Origin: Vulcanimicrobiota bacterium
Lineage (GTDB): Bacteria > Vulcanimicrobiota > Vulcanimicrobiia > Vulcanimicrobiales > Vulcanimicrobiaceae
Direction: 5' to 3'
Assembly (NCBI GenBank): GCA_019233165.1
Contig: JAFAMS010000317.1
Location: 1 to 18,250, forward strand
DNA: 18,250 nt
Part shown: one piece after another, positions 1 to 6,729 of the stretch
Numbering within the stretch: position 1 is the first letter of the stretch
Layout: the number at the start of each line of letters is the position of its first letter
Translations under genes and position numbers: made by a program
The notes under the pieces: generated by a model
The model's input: the letters and a program-made list of their open reading frames with translations, nothing else
What the model was told of the DNA's origin: nothing
Databases searched by the model: none

Positions 1-28
1 CTCGCACCCATCCGGAATCCAACCCTGA
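1..28 (+). CDS. C-terminal end of an upstream gene (partial)
   Basis: Reading from base 2, the frame gives SHPSGIQP followed by TGA at 26-28. This TGA shares its final A with the ATG of the metalloprotease, forming a TGATG junction. The same type of junction occurs at the peptide-PadR boundary later in the window, so a translationally coupled upstream gene is plausible. Only eight residues are visible, so no family can be assigned, and a chance stop in non-coding sequence cannot be excluded. Confidence 0.3.
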
Positions 29-2811
29 TGTCCGTTCTGCGGGCCGCGGCCCTCTTTTCTCTCCTAGTCGGATTCGGGTTTGGAAGCCTGCCGGCCGTCG
101 CTCAGTCCTCTTCGGCTGAGGGCTCTCCGGCGCCGACGTCGACCGCGACGCCGCGACCGGCAACCTCCCCCAACGGACAAGCGCCGGCTGCACTGCCGAC
201 GCCGACGCCGAGCGCGTCCTTACCGGCGGCGCTGAACGCCCTGCTCGGCGGCGCGACGCCGGCTCCGCAATCGTACGCGCAGTTCTTACGGAATGCCGAA
301 ATACAGCCCGGCCTGATCGACCTCGTTCGCAAGGATGACGACCTCTACTTCGATTTAGGTCCCGAGCAGTTCGAGAAAACCTACATCCTCGCGCCGTCGC
401 TGGCTTCGGGGCTCGGCGCCGGAACGTACGCCGGGCGGCTCTACGACCCGATCCTGGTACAGTTCAAGCGGGTCGGACGCCGGATTCTGTGGATTACTCC
501 GAACACGGACTTCGCATCGGCGTCGGGCTCGGCGGCATCGCACGCGCTTTCGATCTCGACCGCGGACTCGATCATCGCGTCATCGCCGATCGTCGCCGAG
601 GATACGGCGCGCAAGCACGTCGCGATCGCGCCGTCGATGCTGCTCAGCGACTATCTCCAGATCGGGAGCGAACTCTCGCGCGCCGCCGGCAGCTCGAGTC
701 CGGGCGGGGGCCTGATGCTGCTCCTCGGAGCTCCGCGCGGCGGCTTCGCGCTCGACACCGCCCGTTCGTTCTACTTGGCGACGAAGGCGCTTCCGCACAA
801 CGACGAGATCTCCGTCAACCTCACGTTCAGCGGTTCGGGGAATCTGCAAACCGTACCCGACACGCGCGGGACGCCGATCAAAGTTCACTACAGCATCGTC
901 GAAGAGCCGCCGCGCACGTCGTTCGCGCCGCGCGCCGCCGACGATCGGATCGGCTACTTTGTCGAAACGCAGAAACGCTTCGGCGACGATACCCAGCGCA
1001 CGCCGTTCGTCCGTTATATCGATCGCTGGGATCTCTCCGCCGGCCCGATCGTGTTCACGCTGACGAACGAAGTTCCCAAACAGTACCGCGACGCCGTCAA
1101 GCGCGGAATCCTCGAATGGAACAAGGCGTTCGCGCGCGCCGGCTATCCCGACGCCGTTCGGGTCGACGATCCTCCCAGCGATCCGTCGTTCGATCCCGAC
1201 GACGTCCGTTACAATCCGATTCACTGGATTACGCAGGACCGAGGCAGTTTCGTCGCCGCGACGCCGCACATCGCCGATCCGCTCACGGGACGCATCCTGC
1301 GCGCGACGATCACGATCGACGGCGAGGCGATTCGGAGTCTGCGGCGCGGTTTCGTCGACAGCATCGCACCGGTTCGCGCGCCGATCGCGGCGATCTCGCC
1401 GTACGCCGCTTTCGCTCCCGGAGCGGCGCCGCCGCCGGCGGATGCAATCGGCGCGAATGCGATCGAAGCGATCGCCGATCCCTGCGTCGCCGGATTGTGC
1501 GACTACTCGGAGACCCTCGAAACCGACGCCGCGTTCGCCGAGCTTGCAATCGACGGCGGAATCCGCGAGAACTCGGCGCAGACCGACAAGTTCATCGATC
1601 AATATCTGAGCTCGGTGACGACTCACGAAGTCGGACACGCGCTCGGCCTGCGACACAATTTCGCGTCGTCGACGATCTATTCGCTCACGGACGTCCACAA
1701 TCCGAGCTTTACCGCGAAACACGGACTCGTCGGGTCGGTCATGGGCTACACGCCCGTGAACCTGGCGCCGCCCGGGAAGCCGCAGACGACCTTCTTCCAG
1801 AGCAAGTTGGGTCCGTACGACTACTGGGCGATCGAGTACGGCTACGCGCGCGCGTCGCCCGACGCTTTGCGCAGAATTGCGAATCGCTCGACCGAGCCCA
1901 ACTTGGTTTTCGAGACCGACGAAGACGCCTTCGGGGCCTGGGCGGTCGATCCGCGCGTCGTCGTCTTCGTTCTCTCGAGCGACCCGATCGGTTGGCACCG
2001 CGAGCGCTTTGAGATCGCGGACCGCCTCTTCGCGACGCTCGACAGGCGTTATCCGCGCGACGACCGCAGCTACTACGACGAGCGGCTCGCGTTCCTGACG
2101 GTCCTCAACGAGTACACGCGCTCGGCGCTCGTGACGACGCGCTGGGTCGGCGGTGCCTATACGTCTCGCGCGCACCGCGGACAAAAGGGCGGGGCCGCGC
2201 CGTTCAGGCCGGTTCCGCGAGCCGATCAAGCGCGCGCGTTCGCGCTTCTCGACCGCTACGTGTTCTCGGCGAAGGCCTTCGCGTTTCCGCCCGATCTCGT
2301 GCAGCGGCTCGGGCCCGACCGCTTCCACGGCTGGGGGGACCAGGGACTCGGCAACCGGCCCGACTTCCCGCTAACCGATTTTGCGGGGAATCTGCAAGAC
2401 GTCGTGATGTACACGCTCTTCAGCCCGATCAACCTCGCGCGGATCAACGACCAAGCGATCCTCGCTCCCGGAAAGACGATGTCGCTCGACGACCTCTTCG
2501 AGTGGTCGCGCAAGGCGGTGTACGACGACGTCGCGAGCGGGTCTTCGATCCCGCCGCTCCATCGGGAGCTGCAGCGCCGCTTCACCGATTTGCTCCTGAC
2601 GATCGCGATGCTCCCCTCGCTGGGGATCGACCAGCTTCGCATGCCCTACGCAACACAGGCGCTGGCGCAATACGAGCTGCGCCGGGTTCGCGGCGAGCTG
2701 CAAACCGGTTTGGGCTCGCGGCGGCTCGACGTCGGGACGCGCGCCCATCTCGAAGAGCTCGCCTCGCGGATCGAGCGCGGCCTCCAAGCGAGGAACGTCC
2801 GGGGAATCTAG
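28..2811 (+). CDS. Secreted zinc-dependent metalloprotease (DUF5117/DUF4953 type)
   Basis: This is a 927-residue gluzincin/metzincin-like protease, probably exported and acting in the envelope or outside the cell. Residues 1-26 form a signal peptide (hydrophobic core LFSLLVGFGFG, AVAQ cleavage site), followed by a Ser/Pro/Thr/Ala-rich linker to about residue 75. The zinc site is HEVGHALGLRH at residues 533-543: two His and the catalytic Glu, then a third His in the extended metzincin-style HExxHxxGxxH. A SVMGYTP segment around residue 572 is the expected Met-turn. Length, the central FVxxxxRFGDD-like region, and the 'NEVPKQYRDAVKRGILEWNKAF' type helix (quoted in part) fit the DUF5117-DUF4953 family. 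The physiological substrate is unknown. The start is the ATG fused to an upstream TGA. No strong Shine-Dalgarno is visible, so coupling to the upstream gene is likely. The stop overlaps the GTG of folK-folE2. Family assignment is firm, function beyond proteolysis is not. Confidence 0.9.
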   Translation: MSVLRAAALFSLLVGFGFGSLPAVAQSSSAEGSPAPTSTATPRPATSPNGQAPAALPTPTPSASLPAALNALLGGATPAPQSYAQFLRNAEIQPGLIDLVRKDDDLYFDLGPEQFEKTYILAPSLASGLGAGTYAGRLYDPILVQFKRVGRRILWITPNTDFASASGSAASHALSISTADSIIASSPIVAEDTARKHVAIAPSMLLSDYLQIGSELSRAAGSSSPGGGLMLLLGAPRGGFALDTARSFYLATKALPHNDEISVNLTFSGSGNLQTVPDTRGTPIKVHYSIVEEPPRTSFAPRAADDRIGYFVETQKRFGDDTQRTPFVRYIDRWDLSAGPIVFTLTNEVPKQYRDAVKRGILEWNKAFARAGYPDAVRVDDPPSDPSFDPDDVRYNPIHWITQDRGSFVAATPHIADPLTGRILRATITIDGEAIRSLRRGFVDSIAPVRAPIAAISPYAAFAPGAAPPPADAIGANAIEAIADPCVAGLCDYSETLETDAAFAELAIDGGIRENSAQTDKFIDQYLSSVTTHEVGHALGLRHNFASSTIYSLTDVHNPSFTAKHGLVGSVMGYTPVNLAPPGKPQTTFFQSKLGPYDYWAIEYGYARASPDALRRIANRSTEPNLVFETDEDAFGAWAVDPRVVVFVLSSDPIGWHRERFEIADRLFATLDRRYPRDDRSYYDERLAFLTVLNEYTRSALVTTRWVGGAYTSRAHRGQKGGAAPFRPVPRADQARAFALLDRYVFSAKAFAFPPDLVQRLGPDRFHGWGDQGLGNRPDFPLTDFAGNLQDVVMYTLFSPINLARINDQAILAPGKTMSLDDLFEWSRKAVYDDVASGSSIPPLHRELQRRFTDLLLTIAMLPSLGIDQLRMPYATQALAQYELRRVRGELQTGLGSRRLDVGTRAHLEELASRIERGLQARNVRGI

Positions 2812-4268
2812 TGATCCTGATCGGGATCGGCTCCAACCTCGGAGACCGCCAGGCCAATATCTTGCAAGCGCTGCAGCGATTGCGCGCGCGGGTCCGCATT
2901 GAGGCGGTCTCGTCGTTCTACGAGACGCAGCCGGTCGGGAACGTCGCCGGTCCGGCGTTCCTCAACGTTGCGGCGCGTCTCGAAACCGATCTCGAGCCGG
3001 TCGCGCTCGAACGGCTCTTCCGCGACGTCGAGCTCGCGACCGTCAGCAGGCACGATCATCTCGCGCCGCGGGCGCTCGATATCGACTTCTTGTATTACGG
3101 CGACGAGCGGCGGGATTTCGGACGCTTCGAGCTCCCGCACCCCTACATAGAACGCCGGCCCTACAATCTCGTTCCGCTCGCGGAGATCGCGCCGGATTTC
3201 GTCGATCCCGTCCGCAAGCGCACGCTGAAAGCGTTGGTGGAGTCGATCTCGCAAGAAGGCATCGTCCGCAAGCCCCGAGCGCTCCACTTCGATGTCGATA
3301 GCCAAAGCGAAGCCCCCGAGCACCGTCTTTCGCTCAACCGTGCCGGCGTTTCGGGGATCAAGCGGATCGTGCGTCTCGACGTTGCGGGGCGCGACGTCCC
3401 GTTCAATGCCGAATTTGCGATGGTCGCCGACCTCGCTCCGGATCGTGCCGGGGTGCACATGTCCCGCTTCTCCGAGCTGCTCGAAGAGGCGCTGCTCGAA
3501 GTGCTGGCGCGCAACGACCGCGCCGCCGGCGTCGAAGAGCTCGTCGCACGCGTCGCGAGCGAGATCGTCTCGTCCCAAAAGGCGAGCCGCGCCGACGTTC
3601 GGGTTCGAGCCGCCTTCTCGTTGGAGCGTTGGACGCCCGTCAGCGGGAAACGGGGCGAAGAAACGTACGCGCTGGTCGGGATCGCTCACGCCGGCGAGGA
3701 CGGTACGCGCCGAGCGATTGGCGTCGAAGCCGAAGGGATGACGGCCTGTCCGTGCGCGCAGCAGATGGTTCGAGAACATTCGCTGCGCGAATTGCTCGAA
3801 GCGGGCTTCTCGGAGGCCGATGCCAATAAAGCGCTCGACGCGCTCCCCGTCGCGACGCACAACCAGCGCGGGAAGGGAACGCTCACCATCGGCGGCGGCA
3901 CCGACGTGCGCGCCGAAGATCTGGTCGAGATCGTCGAGAGCTCGATGTCGAGCGAGACCTACGACCTCCTCAAGCGTCCCGACGAGTTCTTCGTCGTCAA
4001 CAAAGCGCACCACAATCCCCGGTTCGTCGAGGACGTCGTCCGCGGAATCTTGGCGCGCACGCTCGAGGTCTACGCCGACTTTCCCGACTCCACGTTCGTC
4101 TGCGCGACGCAAGTCAACTATGAGTCGATCCACAAGCACGACGCTTTTGCCGAGGCGTTCGGAACCTTCGGAGAATTCAGGCGCGAGCTCCGCGACGGCC
4201 GTCAGGTGGTCCAGAAGACGGATTTGGCGACGTGGCTCGGGACGCGGCCCTCGCCGGTCGTCGTCTAG
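2811..4268 (+). CDS. folK-folE2: Bifunctional HPPK (FolK) - GTP cyclohydrolase IB (FolE2) fusion
   Basis: This 485-residue cytoplasmic protein joins two non-consecutive steps of folate synthesis. Residues 1-155 are 6-hydroxymethyl-dihydropterin pyrophosphokinase: IGSNLGD near the start, ETQPVG around 38-43, and the HPPK signature around 83-94 (HLAPRALDIDFL). Residues about 178-485 are GTP cyclohydrolase IB, the metal-dependent enzyme converting GTP to dihydroneopterin triphosphate: GVHMSRF at 214-220, CPC at 313-315 (metal-ligand region), THNQRGKG from 349. The frame is open upstream inside the protease gene, but homology begins at the GTG at 2811. That GTG overlaps the protease stop as TAGTG and has GGGGAA four bases ahead. 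No folB or folP lies nearby. Lactococcus lactis is known to carry an analogous FolK-FolE (type IA) fusion; this one uses the unrelated IB enzyme. The stop interlocks with that of the convergent M48 gene. Confidence 0.92.
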   Translation: MILIGIGSNLGDRQANILQALQRLRARVRIEAVSSFYETQPVGNVAGPAFLNVAARLETDLEPVALERLFRDVELATVSRHDHLAPRALDIDFLYYGDERRDFGRFELPHPYIERRPYNLVPLAEIAPDFVDPVRKRTLKALVESISQEGIVRKPRALHFDVDSQSEAPEHRLSLNRAGVSGIKRIVRLDVAGRDVPFNAEFAMVADLAPDRAGVHMSRFSELLEEALLEVLARNDRAAGVEELVARVASEIVSSQKASRADVRVRAAFSLERWTPVSGKRGEETYALVGIAHAGEDGTRRAIGVEAEGMTACPCAQQMVREHSLRELLEAGFSEADANKALDALPVATHNQRGKGTLTIGGGTDVRAEDLVEIVESSMSSETYDLLKRPDEFFVVNKAHHNPRFVEDVVRGILARTLEVYADFPDSTFVCATQVNYESIHKHDAFAEAFGTFGEFRRELRDGRQVVQKTDLATWLGTRPSPVVV

Positions 4269-5428
4269 CCGCGCAGCGCCGCGATTCGCGACTTCAGCGA
4301 GGGATGGCTCGCGAAGAGCAGCTCGGCCCAGCGCGGCTGCTCGTCTTCGGCGAGATTTCGCTCGCGCAGACGCTCGAACGCGCTGATTCCGGAAGCGGGA
4401 CGGTCCGTTGCGCGAACGGCGAAACGGTCGGCGCGCCGTTCGATCGCCCGCGAGCCGGCGGCGAGGATCGGACCCGCCGCCGTCCCCAAAAGCGTGAGGT
4501 AGAACGCGAATCGCTGCAGCGCGGGCAGGGAGACGACCGGATCTTCGCGGCGTCGCGCCAGCGCGTGCGCGCCAAAAATCAGCGCAGTCGCCGCGAGCGA
4601 GCCGGCGGCGACGCCGATCCAGGTGTCGCGTGCGACGTAGTGGCCGAGCTCGTGCGCGACGACGAACTCGACCTCGTCATCGCTGAAGCCTTCGAGCAGC
4701 GTGTCGCCGACGACGATCTGATGCGTGTGGAAGAGTCCCGTAACGTACGCATTGACCTTCTTCGAGCGGCGGCTCAGATCGAAGCGAAGGATCTTCGCGT
4801 CTCCGACGCCGTACCGGTCGGCGAGCGTGCGCAGCCGCGCTTCCAGCGTCCCTCTGAGCGGCTCGAACTTGTTGAAGACCGGCGCGATGTACAGTGGAAT
4901 CACCAGGTTTGCGAGGACGAGCAGCGGCGGTATCGACGCGCTCGCGAGCGCCGGCCAGATGCGGGGGAAACGGCGCGCGAGCAGCGTGAGCGCGCTCATG
5001 AGCGGCGTTCCCAGCGCGAGCGCGAGTGCGGTCGACTTTGCGCGGTCGAGAAGCCAATCGGCGAGCTTCTGATCGCTGAGGCCGTAGCGCCGCTCGAGGA
5101 CGAACCGCTCGGCATAGTCGACCGGTATGTCGAGGACGGCGTCGGCGAGCGTTGCGGCGACGTAGTAGAGCGCAAAGCCCCGGACGCTTTCGTTTCGCCG
5201 CGTCTTGGCCGGTAGCCGCTCGGCGACGTCGAAGGCGAGGACGGCGCCGGTTGCGATCGAGCGCGCGATCCCGCTCAGCATCAAGGCGCGTCGCGTCGCG
5301 CCGTACCGCACAGGGTCTTTCTCGAGCGGCGGCGCGGGATTGCGAAGGTCGGCAAGTGCGCCGGCGGCTCGGACGGCAACGTATCCACCGATGAAGCCTA
5401 CGGCGACGCCGACGAAGAGTTTACGCAT
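4265..5428 (-). CDS. M48 family membrane metalloprotease, Ste24/CAAX-protease-like
   Basis: This is a 387-residue integral-membrane zinc protease. The HExxH motif is HELGH at residues 259-263. The third ligand is probably E330 in SRAIERRAD, matching the SRxxExxAD pattern of Ste24-type M48 proteases. The C-terminal LFASHPSLKSRIAAL is also characteristic. Hydrophobic segments near 3-24, 52-68, 85-103, 131-150, 164-184, 271-292 and 307-325 fit a multi-pass protein with the active site facing the cytosol. In bacteria such enzymes act in membrane-protein quality control or peptide maturation; prenyl substrates are not expected. It starts at an ATG only three bases after the mrp stop and is the last gene of the minus-strand run. 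It is a candidate processing protease for the 40-residue peptide in that run, but this rests on position alone. Confidence 0.9.
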   Translation of the reverse strand: MRKLFVGVAVGFIGGYVAVRAAGALADLRNPAPPLEKDPVRYGATRRALMLSGIARSIATGAVLAFDVAERLPAKTRRNESVRGFALYYVAATLADAVLDIPVDYAERFVLERRYGLSDQKLADWLLDRAKSTALALALGTPLMSALTLLARRFPRIWPALASASIPPLLVLANLVIPLYIAPVFNKFEPLRGTLEARLRTLADRYGVGDAKILRFDLSRRSKKVNAYVTGLFHTHQIVVGDTLLEGFSDDEVEFVVAHELGHYVARDTWIGVAAGSLAATALIFGAHALARRREDPVVSLPALQRFAFYLTLLGTAAGPILAAGSRAIERRADRFAVRATDRPASGISAFERLRERNLAEDEQPRWAELLFASHPSLKSRIAALRG

Positions 5429-5431
5429 CGG

Positions 5432-6529
5432 CTAGATCAGCGAGATCGTCTCTTGCGCTTTCGGAGAGCGCGCCAGCGCATCGATCAGCGCTTGGGCGAG
5501 CTGTGCCCCGACCGGATCGTCGATCTCTTCGATCCGTCCGGCGTCGGCGAGCTCCATGAGCCGCGGATCGAGCGGAAGCCGCGCCAGGACCGGAGCGTTC
5601 GCAAGCTCGGCGACACGATTTGCATAAGAGGGACCAAAGATCTCGTATCGCTTGCCCGTGTCGGGCGCGACGAAGTACGACATGTTTTCGACCACGCCCA
5701 GGATCGGTTTCTTGAGTTGATGGATCAGGTTCGCGGCCTTGCGAACGATCATCGTCGCCAGCGCCTGCGGCATCGTCACCAGAATGACTCCGTCGACCGC
5801 CAGCGATTGTAAGACCGTGAGCGGCGCATCCGAGGTCCCCGGCGGAAGATCGATCAGCAAGAAATCGAGATCGCTCCACAGCACCTGCTCGTAGAATTGC
5901 CGGATCACGCCCGAGAGGATTGGGCCGCGCCAGATCATCGCGACGTCTTCTTGGTCGGTCAACAAGTTCGAGGAGACGACTTCGATCGCGCTGCGCGAGA
6001 CCGCGGGAACCATCAGCGGCTGCGGCGGCCGTCCGCCACTGGGTTGCGCGTTCGGATCGTCTTGCAGCCCGAGCGGTTCGCGCAAGCCGAAGAGCCGCGG
6101 GATCGACGGCCCCGTGATGTCGGCGTCGAGGATCCCGACTTTCAGATTCTGCTCGCGCAATCCGACTGCGAGCAAGGCCGTGACGAGCGATTTTCCGACG
6201 CCACCTTTCCCCGACATGATCGGAACGACGTGCTTGAAGATCGCCCGCTTCGCGAACGTGCCCGGCGCGCGTCGCAGCGGCGTGCGGTCCTCGTTCGCGA
6301 TCGTCGGAACGCGAGCGGAAAGCCGCGCCTGGGAGAGCGCCGCAACGATCGGTTCGACGCGCAGGCCGTGGGCGGCCGCACCGGCTTCGATCGTCTCGTA
6401 CTTGTTCACGCCGCAACCGGCGCAGTGGAGGCCGAACTTCGAGAGAACTTCTTCGGCAATCGGTAAGGCTTCGACGAGCTCTCGAATGTTGGTCTTCGGA
6501 CCGATCTCGATTTGTGGAAGTCCATGCAT
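5432..6529 (-). CDS. mrp: Mrp/NBP35-family P-loop ATPase with N-terminal DUF1858 domain
   Basis: This 365-residue cytoplasmic protein belongs to the MinD/Mrp (ApbC/NBP35) branch, whose members usually carry or transfer Fe-S clusters. Residues 6-60 resemble DUF1858, with a CAGC pair (C36, C39). The ATPase part has the deviant Walker A MSGKGGVGKS (105-114), DADITGPSIPRLFGL from about 135, and LLIDLPPGTSD around 224-233. The ENMSYF segment normally followed by a CxxC Fe-S motif instead reads VAPDTG (287-292), so both cysteines are absent. The DUF1858 cysteines are then the only obvious thiol pair. I chose the ATG at 6529 because homology starts just after it; a GTG at 6556 would add nine residues, and neither has a clear ribosome site. 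It lies downstream of the 40-residue peptide and three bases upstream of the M48 protease gene. Confidence 0.88.
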   Translation of the reverse strand: MHGLPQIEIGPKTNIRELVEALPIAEEVLSKFGLHCAGCGVNKYETIEAGAAAHGLRVEPIVAALSQARLSARVPTIANEDRTPLRRAPGTFAKRAIFKHVVPIMSGKGGVGKSLVTALLAVGLREQNLKVGILDADITGPSIPRLFGLREPLGLQDDPNAQPSGGRPPQPLMVPAVSRSAIEVVSSNLLTDQEDVAMIWRGPILSGVIRQFYEQVLWSDLDFLLIDLPPGTSDAPLTVLQSLAVDGVILVTMPQALATMIVRKAANLIHQLKKPILGVVENMSYFVAPDTGKRYEIFGPSYANRVAELANAPVLARLPLDPRLMELADAGRIEEIDDPVGAQLAQALIDALARSPKAQETISLI

Positions 6530-6580
6530 AGACCGGCGGTACTTCGCGCTAAGCACCGCCGGTCTTGCGGGAGGCGCGGC

Positions 6581-6703
6581 CTACAGCTTGGGGCCCCAAC
6601 CCGGGAAGTACTGCGGGCGGTACACCGGGCGAGGCAAGGTAGGCCGGCGGGGCTCGTCGACGTCGTTGGGTTTCACGGGCGAGTTCGCGTTCGTAACCGA
6701 CAT
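6581..6703 (-). CDS. 40-residue Pro-rich peptide ending in FPGWGPKL
   Basis: This short gene has a good ribosome site, GGAGGA at 6718-6713, nine bases before its ATG. The product begins MSVTNANSPVKPNDVDEP, continues with a proline/arginine-rich middle (RRPTLPRPVYRPQY) and ends FPGWGPKL. It has no hydrophobic signal peptide and no cysteine. The last eight residues are identical to those of the 36-residue peptide at 15231-15341, while the DNA differs at four third-codon positions and in the stop codon (TAG against TGA). The rest of the two peptides does not align. It lies 26 bases after the glycosyltransferase stop and about 50 bases before mrp, so it is probably co-transcribed with both. The function is unknown: a processed secreted or signalling peptide, a proline-rich antimicrobial-like peptide, or a translational leader are all possible. 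The protein-level conservation makes a real gene very likely. Confidence 0.8.
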   Translation of the reverse strand: MSVTNANSPVKPNDVDEPRRPTLPRPVYRPQYFPGWGPKL

Positions 6704-6729
6704 GGTTTTGTGTCCTCCGTGAGCCCAAT

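Noticed and set aside
580..2328. A 582-codon open frame on the minus strand, opposite the metalloprotease
   Set aside because: It is very rich in Arg, Asp, Glu and Val with no recognisable domain, as expected from the complement of GC-rich coding DNA. The plus-strand protease has clear motifs.
2317..2360. HGWGDQGLG in the metalloprotease as a possible third copy of the GWG tail
   Set aside because: It is internal to a large protein, lacks the FP and PKL residues, and is not next to a stop codon.
2808..4139. A 443-codon open frame on the minus strand, opposite folK-folE2
   Set aside because: Composition is that of an antisense shadow, and the opposite strand encodes two well-conserved enzymes.
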